5,280 bases of DNA, from contig JAKLJF010000395.1 of assembly GCA_023151335.1 (NCBI GenBank), forward strand, positions 1 through 5,280, written 5' to 3'. Under the pieces are notes generated by a model. The model was not told the DNA's origin. It ran no database searches and was given only the letters and a program-made list of their open reading frames with translations. This DNA is from Thermoanaerobaculia bacterium (GTDB taxonomy: Bacteria > Bacteroidota > Bacteroidia > Chitinophagales > Saprospiraceae). The translations under genes and the position numbers were made by a program. This document shows, piece after piece, positions 1-5,280 of the stretch; position 1 is the stretch's first letter, and each line of letters opens with the position of its first letter.

Positions 1-1
1 C

Positions 2-568
2 CAGATGCAAAAGGAAAAAGCCAATCTGGCCAAAGAAAGCGAGGACGAGGCATTCAAAAAACAAATGCGCGATATGGGCTACCTGGAAGAAGACACCACG
101 GGAAGCCAATACGCCGGCGACGAAAACGCCGGGGCCGCGCAGCCGGGCGACGCCTCCGCTACCTCTGCCAGCGGAAGCACCGTCAACCCGCAGGGTATCG
201 AAGACGAGGCGCCGGTATCCACCCCGGCCACCACGGCTAAAGAACCGGCCAAAACAACCTCGCCTTCCACAACCTCGGCCAAAGGTGTCGATACCGAACC
301 GGAACCACGTGCGAGCGAAGCGGGCTCCAAACCCCGCTATTACGTTTCGGCCGGTTCATTTACCCAACTGGCCGCCGCGCGCCGTCAGATGGAAAATGTG
401 ATCAAAATGGGTTATGAGAATGCGGAAATCGGATACACCAACCGCGGAAAGTACGCGGTGGTAGTGGTGATGCGCACCAACAGCCTCAGCGAAGCGAACA
501 AGGTGCTCGACCGGCTCGAATCAAAAGGGGTGGACGCGAACGTGGTGGACCGGAACCGGAAAAATTGA
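2..568 (+). CDS. SPOR domain-containing protein, C-terminal part (5' end outside window)
   Basis: The frame is open to the left edge, so the ATG at 5 is probably internal and the true start lies upstream. Numbering from that ATG, residues 1-35 are highly charged (Lys/Glu-rich). Residues about 36-110 are a low-complexity linker rich in Ala, Thr, Ser, Pro and Glu. Residues about 111-184 match a SPOR domain: the opening YYVSAGSF, the alternating beta/alpha pattern, the central GKYAVVVV strand and the final helix with DANVVDRN. SPOR domains bind glycan strands stripped of stem peptides, typically at division septa, which suggests an envelope protein with the domain in the periplasm. No signal peptide or membrane segment is visible, as expected if the N-terminus is missing. 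The gene converges on hypE with 7 bases between the stops and no functional link is apparent. The domain call is fairly secure; the specific role is unknown. Confidence 0.85.
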   Translation, partial: QMQKEKANLAKESEDEAFKKQMRDMGYLEEDTTGSQYAGDENAGAAQPGDASATSASGSTVNPQGIEDEAPVSTPATTAKEPAKTTSPSTTSAKGVDTEPEPRASEAGSKPRYYVSAGSFTQLAAARRQMENVIKMGYENAEIGYTNRGKYAVVVVMRTNSLSEANKVLDRLESKGVDANVVDRNRKN

Positions 569-595
569 GCTGCCCTCAGCAAATCCTCGGCAGCT
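560..595 (-). terminator. Candidate intrinsic terminator at the 3' end of hypE, overlapping both convergent stops
   Basis: On the minus strand a 7-bp stem (AGCTGCC at 595-589 with GGCAGCT at 574-568) closes a 14-base loop and is followed by CAATTTTT (567-560). It spans the hypE stop codon (578-576), and its U-tract lies inside the last codons of the convergent SPOR gene. The stem is short and the loop large, so this is a moderate candidate. On the plus strand no U-tract follows the hairpin, so it would not efficiently terminate the SPOR transcript. Confidence 0.35.
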
Positions 596-1613
596 GCTCC
601 CCGACCAGCATATTCACCACCCGTTTTCCGCCAATCGTGCTGTGCAGGATAACCTGCCGGGGATGTTCGGCCACCACCTCGCCCAATAGCGTGGCGTTAT
701 GGCCATTTTCATCCTTGCGCAAGACAGCCAGGGCTTCCTCCGCCACATCCGGCTCTACAAAAACCATAAACACACCTTCGTTGGCCACGTAAAGCGGATC
801 GAGTCCCAGCAATTCGCAGGCGCCGGCCACTTCTTCGTTCACCGGCACGGCTTTTTGCCAGATTTCCATGCCGAGGGAGGCATCGCGGGCGATTTCGTTG
901 AGCGCCGAGGCCACGCCGCCGCGGGTGGGGTCGGTGAGCAGGTGAATTTTTTCGCCGAAGCGGTCGAGCAGGCGGGCTACCGTGTGGTTGAGGTTGACCG
1001 TATCGCTGCGAATGGCCGTTTCAAACTCCAGTCCTTCCCGCACGCTCATGATGGCGATGCCGTGCGTGGCGATTTCGCCGCTGACGATGATCCTGTCGCC
1101 GGGTTTGATCCGCCGCCGGGAAATATTCGCTTTGGGGTGCAGCGGCGCCACGCCGGAGGTATTGATAAAAACCTTATCGCCCTTGCCGCGCTCTACCACC
1201 TTGGTATCGCCGGTGACGATGCGCACGCCGGCCCGCTCGGCGGCTATTTTGACCGATACGAGGATATCCCAAAACTCCTGCATGGTCAGTCCCTCCTCCA
1301 GGATAAAAGCCAGGGAAAGGTACCGGGGCATCCCGCCGCACATGGCCAGGTCGTTCACCGTGCCGTTCACCGCGAGCTCGCCGATATTGCCGCCCGGGAA
1401 AAATACGGGCGACACGACGTAACTGTCGGTGGAAAAGGCTACCCGGCCGTCGAGCGACAGTGTTGCGCCGTCGTGGTGTTCATCGAGCAGTTCATTCCGA
1501 AGTAAATCGAAAACGCCTGCCTGGAGCAGCTTGTTGGTCAGCAGGCCGCCGCTGCCATGCCCGAGGGTGATGACGTCGAAATCGAGTTGGGGAAGGGGGC
1601 AGGATAGATTCAT
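576..1613 (-). CDS. hypE: HypE, [NiFe]-hydrogenase maturation protein (carbamoyl dehydratase)
   Basis: The 345-residue product is full length for HypE. This cytoplasmic protein receives a carbamoyl group from HypF on its C-terminal cysteine, dehydrates it with ATP to a thiocyanate, and passes the cyanide to the iron held by HypC-HypD. Seen here: the opening LGHGSGG (residues 17-23), the PurM-like ATP-binding signature FSTDSYVVSPVFFPGGNIGEL (60-80), NGTVNDLAMCGGMPRYLS (83-100), TGDTKVV (134-140), LTDPTRGGVASALNEIA (226-242), ELLGLDPLYVANEG (267-280), and the diagnostic C-terminal PRIC with Cys345 as acceptor. All catalytic landmarks are present, so it should be active. The ATG at 1613 places the conserved start correctly; no Shine-Dalgarno sequence is evident, as is common in Bacteroidota. 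It follows hypD after 15 bases and is almost certainly cotranscribed with it. Confidence 0.97.
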   Translation of the reverse strand: MNLSCPLPQLDFDVITLGHGSGGLLTNKLLQAGVFDLLRNELLDEHHDGATLSLDGRVAFSTDSYVVSPVFFPGGNIGELAVNGTVNDLAMCGGMPRYLSLAFILEEGLTMQEFWDILVSVKIAAERAGVRIVTGDTKVVERGKGDKVFINTSGVAPLHPKANISRRRIKPGDRIIVSGEIATHGIAIMSVREGLEFETAIRSDTVNLNHTVARLLDRFGEKIHLLTDPTRGGVASALNEIARDASLGMEIWQKAVPVNEEVAGACELLGLDPLYVANEGVFMVFVEPDVAEEALAVLRKDENGHNATLLGEVVAEHPRQVILHSTIGGKRVVNMLVGEQLPRIC

Positions 1614-1627
1614 ATTTACGATTTACG
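1614..1627 (-). repeat. 7-bp tandem duplication forming the hypD-hypE spacer
   Basis: The 15-base spacer between the hypD stop (1631-1629) and the hypE ATG (1613-1611) consists almost wholly of two exact copies of a heptamer, ATTTACG on the plus strand (CGTAAAT on the coding strand). A partial third copy runs into the hypD stop codon. The spacer is A/T-rich and contains no purine-rich ribosome binding site. The A/U-rich leader may itself support initiation, but that is inference. Confidence 0.6.
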
Positions 1628-1628
1628 A

Positions 1629-2717
1629 TTATCCGGTTTGTGAAAAATGGTAATACGCCGCACACGCGCCTTCCGACGATACCATGGGGGCGCCGAGCGG
1701 CATTTGCGGGGTGCATTTTTTGCCGAATTGCGGGCATTCGTAGGGTTTTTTAATGCCCTTCAATACGAGGCCGGCGATACAATCCGGGTTTTCAGGGGCT
1801 TTTTCCAAAGGCACTTTAAATTTTTTATTGGCGTCCCAGGCCGCAAATTCCGGTTTCAGCTCGTAGCCGCTGCCGGGAATAGTGCCGATGCCCCGCCATT
1901 CGCGGTCGGCCACTTCGAATACGCTTTCGATCACTTTCCGGGCCTGTGGGTTACCTTCAGGTTTTACTACCCTCGAATACTGGTTTTCCAGCCGGTATTC
2001 GCCTTTTTCCAGTTGCCGGACAACCATGAGGATGCCCTGCAGCAGATCGACGGGTTCGAAGCCGGTGATAACGATCGGGGTCTTGTATTTTTCTACCAAA
2101 GGATAATACTCGGCGGTGCCCATGATGGTGCACACGTGTCCGGCTGCCAGAAATCCCTGTATACGGGCTTCCCCGTCATTGAGCACGGCCTCGATGGCCG
2201 GCGGTACCAGGACGTGCGAGGTGAGGATGGAGTAGTTGCCGATACCCGATTGCCTGGCCTGCACCACCGACAGGGCGTTGGCGGGAGCTGTCGTTTCAAA
2301 ACCGACGGCAAAAAACACCACTTCCCGCCCGGGGTTTTCGCGGGCGATATTAACCGCCTCGAGCGGGGAATACAGGATGCGTACGTCGGCGCCGTTGGCT
2401 TTGGCCTCCAGCAGGCTGCGCTGCGAACCCGGCACGCGCAGCATGTCGCCGAAAGAGCACAGGATGACGCCTTGTTGTTCGGCCAGCCACACAGCCTTGT
2501 CGATCAGATGCAGGGGTGTGACGCACACCGGACAGCCCGGACCATGTACCATGGTGATTTGCTTTGGCAGCAGGTTGAGTATTCCGTTTTTGACCAGGCT
2601 GTGCGTCTGGCCGCCGCACACTTCCATGATTGTCCAGGGCCGGGTGACGGTTTTATGCAGCTCGGACAGATATGCTTCTACCATTTGGGGATCGCGGAAT
2701 TCGCTGATGAATTTCAT
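1629..2717 (-). CDS. hypD: HypD, [NiFe]-hydrogenase maturation protein (Fe-S scaffold)
   Basis: HypD is a cytoplasmic [4Fe-4S] protein that, with HypC, forms the scaffold on which Fe(CN)2CO is assembled before delivery to the hydrogenase large subunit. From the ATG at 2717 the product is 362 residues, within the family's usual range. Conserved motifs: MKFISEFRD at the start, MEVCGGQTHS (31-40, essential Cys34), HGPGCPVCV (58-66), FGDMLRVPG (89-97), VGFETTAPA (138-146), AAGHVCTIMG (191-200), ITGFEPVDLLQG (217-228), and the C-terminal cluster region with CPQFGKKC (328-335) and MVSSEGACAAYY (345-356). The cysteines at 313, 328, 335 and 352 include the probable Fe-S ligands. The frame could extend to a TTG at 2762, but the added residues do not match HypD N-termini and that codon lies in a terminator U-tract, so ATG 2717 is preferred. 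hypE follows directly; the usual neighbour hypC is not upstream. Confidence 0.97.
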   Translation of the reverse strand: MKFISEFRDPQMVEAYLSELHKTVTRPWTIMEVCGGQTHSLVKNGILNLLPKQITMVHGPGCPVCVTPLHLIDKAVWLAEQQGVILCSFGDMLRVPGSQRSLLEAKANGADVRILYSPLEAVNIARENPGREVVFFAVGFETTAPANALSVVQARQSGIGNYSILTSHVLVPPAIEAVLNDGEARIQGFLAAGHVCTIMGTAEYYPLVEKYKTPIVITGFEPVDLLQGILMVVRQLEKGEYRLENQYSRVVKPEGNPQARKVIESVFEVADREWRGIGTIPGSGYELKPEFAAWDANKKFKVPLEKAPENPDCIAGLVLKGIKKPYECPQFGKKCTPQMPLGAPMVSSEGACAAYYHFSQTG

Positions 2718-2737
2718 ACGCGCCGTGTTTAACTCAG

Positions 2738-2745
2738 TAAAGATA
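2738..2745 (-). promoter_or_regulatory. Candidate hypD promoter, Bacteroidota-type -7 element
   Basis: On the minus strand TATCTTTA (2745-2738) matches seven of eight positions of the Bacteroidota -7 consensus TAnnTTTG. It ends 20 bases before the hypD ATG, so transcription would start near 2731 and give a leader of about 15 bases. The T-rich tail of the preceding terminator (2771-2761) overlaps the place expected for the -33 TTTG element; the one clear TTTG there is spaced a little too close. The position just after a terminator and just before hypD makes it plausible, but the motif is short and A/T-rich. Confidence 0.35.
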
Positions 2746-2760
2746 CGCGCTTTTAAACCC

Positions 2761-2795
2761 AAAATAAAAAAGCCCCTTCCTCATCCGGAAGGGGC
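2761..2795 (-). terminator. Strong intrinsic terminator between the T9SS gene and hypD
   Basis: On the minus strand GCCCCTTCC (2795-2787) pairs perfectly with GGAAGGGGC (2780-2772) around a 6-base loop. TTTTTTATTTT (2771-2761) follows immediately. This is a textbook Rho-independent terminator for minus-strand transcripts. The plus strand has no U-run right after the stem, so it is directional. It lies about 220 bases after the stop of the T9SS protein gene and 44 bases before the hypD ATG. The simple reading is that it ends the upstream transcript and insulates hypDE. A leader attenuator for hypD is possible only if a promoter lies upstream of it. Confidence 0.85.
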
Positions 2796-2860
2796 CACCT
2801 CAAAGACTGATTTTACTAAAAAAATCTTTCGTTGAGCTTGCTATTATGCGAATCTCTTTA

Positions 2861-2948
2861 GAAGGTTTCTGGTTAGAGGGTTGCTGGTTAGAAGGTTGCT
2901 GGTTACAGGGTTGGAACCAACCTTCTCACCCTCTAACCAGAAACCTTC
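2861..2948. repeat. Palindromic intergenic repeat made of 15-bp tandem units
   Basis: The outer arms 2861-2881 and 2928-2948 are perfect 21-bp inverted repeats. The left half is three tandem 15-mers, GGTTTCTGGTTAGAG (2864-2878), GGTTGCTGGTTAGAA (2879-2893) and GGTTGCTGGTTACAG (2894-2908), then a partial copy from 2909. The right half is a shortened inverted version. Inside the outer stem, 2891-2897 can pair with 2919-2925 and 2901-2904 with 2915-2918, giving about 32 bp of interrupted stem. In minus-strand RNA it would fall in the long 3' untranslated region of the T9SS gene, upstream of the strong terminator. It resembles a REP/MITE-like or slippage-grown intergenic repeat; no transposase or clear target duplication is seen. 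Confidence 0.85.
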
Positions 2949-2963
2949 AAACCTCTCAGTCAG

Positions 2964-2992
2964 AAGGAAAGAGCAGCCCGCCCTCTGCGGGC
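2964..2992 (-). terminator. Weak hairpin just after the T9SS protein gene
   Basis: On the minus strand GCCCGC (2992-2987) pairs with GCGGGC (2981-2976) around a 5-base loop, 23 bases after the stop codon. It is followed by the pyrimidine-rich TGCTCTTTCC rather than a true U-tract. It could pause or partly terminate the transcript or protect its 3' end. The terminator at 2761-2795 is far more convincing. Confidence 0.25.
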
Positions 2993-3015
2993 CGCCCCAT
3001 CCTCCGTTCATGAGA

Positions 3016-5280
3016 TTATTGCGACTGAACCATCTTACGCGTCGCTTTGCCGAAGGGGGTTTCAAGCGTGTAGTACATCACACCCGGCGCATCCAGTAAA
3101 GCGTGTTCGATCAGGATGGCGTTGTAGCCCTGGTTGAAGTCGGCCGTTTCGCTGAAGCGCGCGCGACCCATTTCGTCGTATACAGTCAGCGTCGCCTCGG
3201 CGGCCTGGGGCAGGTGGAAACCTACCTGGGTTTTGTGTATCCAGGGGTTGGGCGTATTCTGGTACAACTCGAAGCCCACGGTGCTGATCGTGAAGATGCC
3301 GTCTTGATTGAAACGGAAAGCAACGTCGAGTTTCGATATTTCGGTATTTGTCATTTCGTCATTGCCGTCATTGCCGTCATGGTGCTGGTACGCTTCGGCC
3401 TTGGTGATGCGGCTGGAGACGGTCAGCATTTTGTCGATCTGGCCGGCCGCACGGGCCCGGAAGGTGATCCGGAACTGCGCCTGTTCGATGTTTTCCGGCA
3501 CTTCGAAGGAGGTGGTCAGCGCGTGGTCGCCGGCGAAGATGGCAAAGTGGTCCTCGCGCATACCTTCACCGGGCTCGATACCGATGATCTCCAGGTCGGG
3601 GAAGTTCATGGTAAACTGGTAAGCCAGTACTTTTTCAGCGGCGGTGAAGTCGACCGTAAAGATTTCCCCGGCTTTGATTTCGCGCCGGTTTACCGACGGC
3701 GCGACGTCGAAGAGGAGCGTGCCGGCGTTGCGTTCTTCAGAAGCCAGCAGGCCATTTGGAACGTTATTGGTGTTCACGTCGCCTATTTTGACTGCCACGA
3801 AGTCGTCGGACATCTGGTTGCTTTGCAGGTTGGAGACCGATTTGGTTTCCGGGAACGCTTCCTGGAAAGGATTAGCCGGATTCGGGAACTGATAGGCCTT
3901 GTCTACAAAGCGCCAGGAGGTGTTATTGGGCAGTTCGTTGTAGATGCCGAGGATCAGTTTGCGTAATTCCACGATGTCGAAAGTAGTGACGCCGCCGCTG
4001 TTATTCGCATCCGCCGCGATGATCTTGTACGGCGACGAGAAGGGTTGCAATCCGAGGATGTGCTTGTTGATCAATACCAGGTCGAAGGTGCTGACGCCGT
4101 TTATGGGATCATTATCTTTAAGCGGCGTAAGCGTATAGTTGCACTGGATCGGAATGGCGTTGTTGAACTGGTAATGGCCGTCGGTATCCGTCATGTCGAA
4201 GAGGCTGAGTGGCGCCTGACCGGTCGGCGCCAGGCATTGGATCTGAACGTTGGCTTCTTCCAGGCCGTCGCCCATTTCAGTTTGCAGCATGCCGGCCACC
4301 GTGGCGGCATTGGACTTGCAGGCGCCGATATTGTCCTGAACGTGCATGAAGGTGGTACAATAGTCGGCATTGCCCGCCATATCCATGCCCCAGAGTTCTA
4401 CCAGCTGGAAGCCCAGTTCGGTGCAGTCGAAGGTGACCGAGGTTTGCGGCGTACCGTCAGGGTTGAAGGGGAAACCGTTGCCCGTGCCGGCTTTACGGAT
4501 ACCGAAGATGAGCATACCTTTCGGGGTGCAGTTATCATCGGCTTCTTCCAGGAAGAGTTGGTAGTTGGAAATCACCATGCCGGTAGGCATCATATTGGTA
4601 CTCAGGCCATTGTAGCATTTAAGGGTAGGCGCTTTGCAGTCCTTCACCACAAAAGTGTACTCGCATACTTCCTCGTTGCCGCAGCCGTCCGACACGATCC
4701 ATTTGATCTTGTGCGTGCCGTAGGGCAATTCGGGCAACACGTAGTTGTCGGGTTGCGCCTGTGTATTCCAGCGCAGGCAAGCCGTTTTGGAGAAACCTAC
4801 CTCCGTTGTCTGGATGGCAAACTGGTACTTTTGATCCAGCGGTACGTTCCGGCTATCGAAGACGCGCACCAGGCCGCCGCCGTAGTTCGGATTGTTGCCA
4901 TTGTTGAAGTTCACCGTACCGGCTGCGGGCGGGTTGAGGCTGTTCACCACTGTTTCCATGGAGCCGTTGCCGTCGAGGTCGAGGAAAAGCAGGTAGCGGA
5001 TGTTGATATTGGCGCCCGAACAGGCATCGGATGCCGTGATGCACAGGTCGGTGGGCGCTTCGCACAGGTCGTGTATTTGCAGTTTGCTGTCGTACCAGTA
5101 CGGCGCTTTCCACAGGCTGGCATCGTTGTACGTCTGGTCGCATACTTCCACGGGACTGGCCGGGCACTGGATCGTCGGTTTTTGGGTATCGGTTATCTTA
5201 ATGATCTGCTTGTACTGGTAGCAGTTCACATTGGCCGACCAGTATTTGCTGTAGTTGGTCGTATTCTGATCGTCCGGGTT
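3016..5280 (-). CDS. Large T9SS-exported multidomain surface/secreted protein, C-terminal 754 residues (N-terminus outside window)
   Basis: The frame is open to the right edge; a GTG at 5229 is internal, since the sequence before it continues the same Cys/Asn/Tyr-rich protein. Numbering from the first codon in the window: residues about 25-320 hold Cys-rich immunoglobulin-like modules with HYR-type features (DTQKPTIQCP near 31; HKIKWIVSDGCGNEEVCEYTF near 190; WGMDMAGNADYC near 297). About 324-388 resemble a carboxypeptidase-regulatory-like beta-sandwich (VAGML, then DTDGHYQF). About 389-446 are two dockerin-like F-hand repeats, ending NKHILGL and LRKLILGI, with DVNTN at 501-505. About 520-655 resemble a cohesin/CBM-type fold (IKAGEIFTVDFTA, YQFTMNF). 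About 670-754 form a T9SS type A sorting domain (FELYQNTPNPW, LTVYDEMGR, GVMYYTL, RKMVQSQ). Such tails direct crossing of the outer membrane and are then removed, often with surface attachment. The protein is probably adhesive or structural; no enzymatic domain is visible in this part. Function and ligand are unknown. Confidence 0.9.
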   Translation of the reverse strand, partial: NPDDQNTTNYSKYWSANVNCYQYKQIIKITDTQKPTIQCPASPVEVCDQTYNDASLWKAPYWYDSKLQIHDLCEAPTDLCITASDACSGANINIRYLLFLDLDGNGSMETVVNSLNPPAAGTVNFNNGNNPNYGGGLVRVFDSRNVPLDQKYQFAIQTTEVGFSKTACLRWNTQAQPDNYVLPELPYGTHKIKWIVSDGCGNEEVCEYTFVVKDCKAPTLKCYNGLSTNMMPTGMVISNYQLFLEEADDNCTPKGMLIFGIRKAGTGNGFPFNPDGTPQTSVTFDCTELGFQLVELWGMDMAGNADYCTTFMHVQDNIGACKSNAATVAGMLQTEMGDGLEEANVQIQCLAPTGQAPLSLFDMTDTDGHYQFNNAIPIQCNYTLTPLKDNDPINGVSTFDLVLINKHILGLQPFSSPYKIIAADANNSGGVTTFDIVELRKLILGIYNELPNNTSWRFVDKAYQFPNPANPFQEAFPETKSVSNLQSNQMSDDFVAVKIGDVNTNNVPNGLLASEERNAGTLLFDVAPSVNRREIKAGEIFTVDFTAAEKVLAYQFTMNFPDLEIIGIEPGEGMREDHFAIFAGDHALTTSFEVPENIEQAQFRITFRARAAGQIDKMLTVSSRITKAEAYQHHDGNDGNDEMTNTEISKLDVAFRFNQDGIFTISTVGFELYQNTPNPWIHKTQVGFHLPQAAEATLTVYDEMGRARFSETADFNQGYNAILIEHALLDAPGVMYYTLETPFGKATRKMVQSQ
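3358..3380 (-). repeat. In-frame 9-bp microrepeat in the T9SS protein gene
   Basis: The unit ATTGCCGTC occurs twice head to tail (3361-3378), with partial copies on both sides. In the protein it gives Gly-Asn-Asp twice within a His/Asp/Asn-rich stretch, HHDGNDGNDEMTN, inside or at the end of the cohesin-like domain. It looks like a slippage duplication in a surface loop that preserves the frame. Confidence 0.6.

Noticed and set aside
699..1505. Plus-strand open frame (268 codons) opposite hypE
   Set aside because: Antisense shadow of hypE with no recognisable motifs; hypE itself has every diagnostic motif including the terminal cysteine.
1647..2732. Long plus-strand open frame (361 codons) opposite hypD
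   Set aside because: It is a shadow of the minus-strand hypD, which matches its family along its full length. The antisense translation shows no recognisable domain and is rich in His, Arg, Phe and Gly, as expected from reading GC-rich codons backwards.
2718..2762. Extension of HypD to a TTG start, adding 15 residues
   Set aside because: HypD proteins begin at the MKFISEFRD-like motif encoded from 2717. The extension is unlike the family, and its TTG lies at the terminator U-tract.
2861..2948. CRISPR array
   Set aside because: The repeats are 15 bp, directly abutting with no spacers, and partly inverted, which does not fit a CRISPR array; no cas genes are present.
2844..3065. Small minus-strand frame (73 codons) containing a pentapeptide repeat (NPVTS, NLLTS, NPLTR, NLLKR)
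   Set aside because: The peptide repeat is a by-product of the 15-bp DNA repeat being a multiple of three. The frame overlaps the end of the T9SS protein gene by 50 bases, has no recognisable start context, and shows no protein features beyond the repeat.
3103..3966. Plus-strand open frame (287 codons) opposite the T9SS protein gene
   Set aside because: The minus-strand frame contains clear dockerin-like repeats and a T9SS tail in this interval, so the plus frame is a compositional shadow.

Overview
The window looks like a chromosomal segment of a moderately GC-rich Bacteroidota bacterium, probably of the Saprospiria/Chitinophagia type. The strongest evidence is a very large secreted protein on the minus strand that ends in a type IX secretion system (T9SS) type A sorting domain and carries HYR-like, dockerin-like and cohesin-like modules. 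T9SS tails are confined almost entirely to this phylum. Support also comes from a -7 element resembling the Bacteroidota TAnnTTTG consensus and from gene starts without a clear Shine-Dalgarno sequence. Assignment below phylum level is inference.

Layout, left to right. Bases 2-568 (+) hold the 3' part of a gene for a protein with a C-terminal SPOR (peptidoglycan-binding) domain; its start lies outside the window. It converges, with a 7-base gap, on a two-gene minus-strand unit: hypD (1629-2717) followed by hypE (576-1613). These encode two maturases that build the Fe(CN)2CO part of the [NiFe]-hydrogenase active site. Bases 2718-3015 are non-coding. Read in the minus direction they hold a weak hairpin just after the upstream stop, a conspicuous inverted repeat built from 15-bp tandem units, a strong intrinsic terminator, and a candidate hypD promoter. 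Bases 3016-5280 (-) hold the C-terminal 754 residues of the T9SS-exported multidomain protein; its N-terminus lies beyond the right edge.

How the genes work together. HypE makes the cyanide ligand on its C-terminal cysteine and hands it to the iron held by HypD with HypC, so hypD and hypE form one functional unit and imply a [NiFe]-hydrogenase elsewhere in the genome. hypC, usually next to hypD, is absent here, as are hypA, hypB, hypF and the hydrogenase structural genes. The SPOR protein (cell envelope) and the T9SS protein (cell surface or secreted) have no evident link to hydrogenase maturation.

I see no new defence, mobile or RNA-based system. The least explained element is the palindromic 15-bp repeat cluster at 2861-2948.
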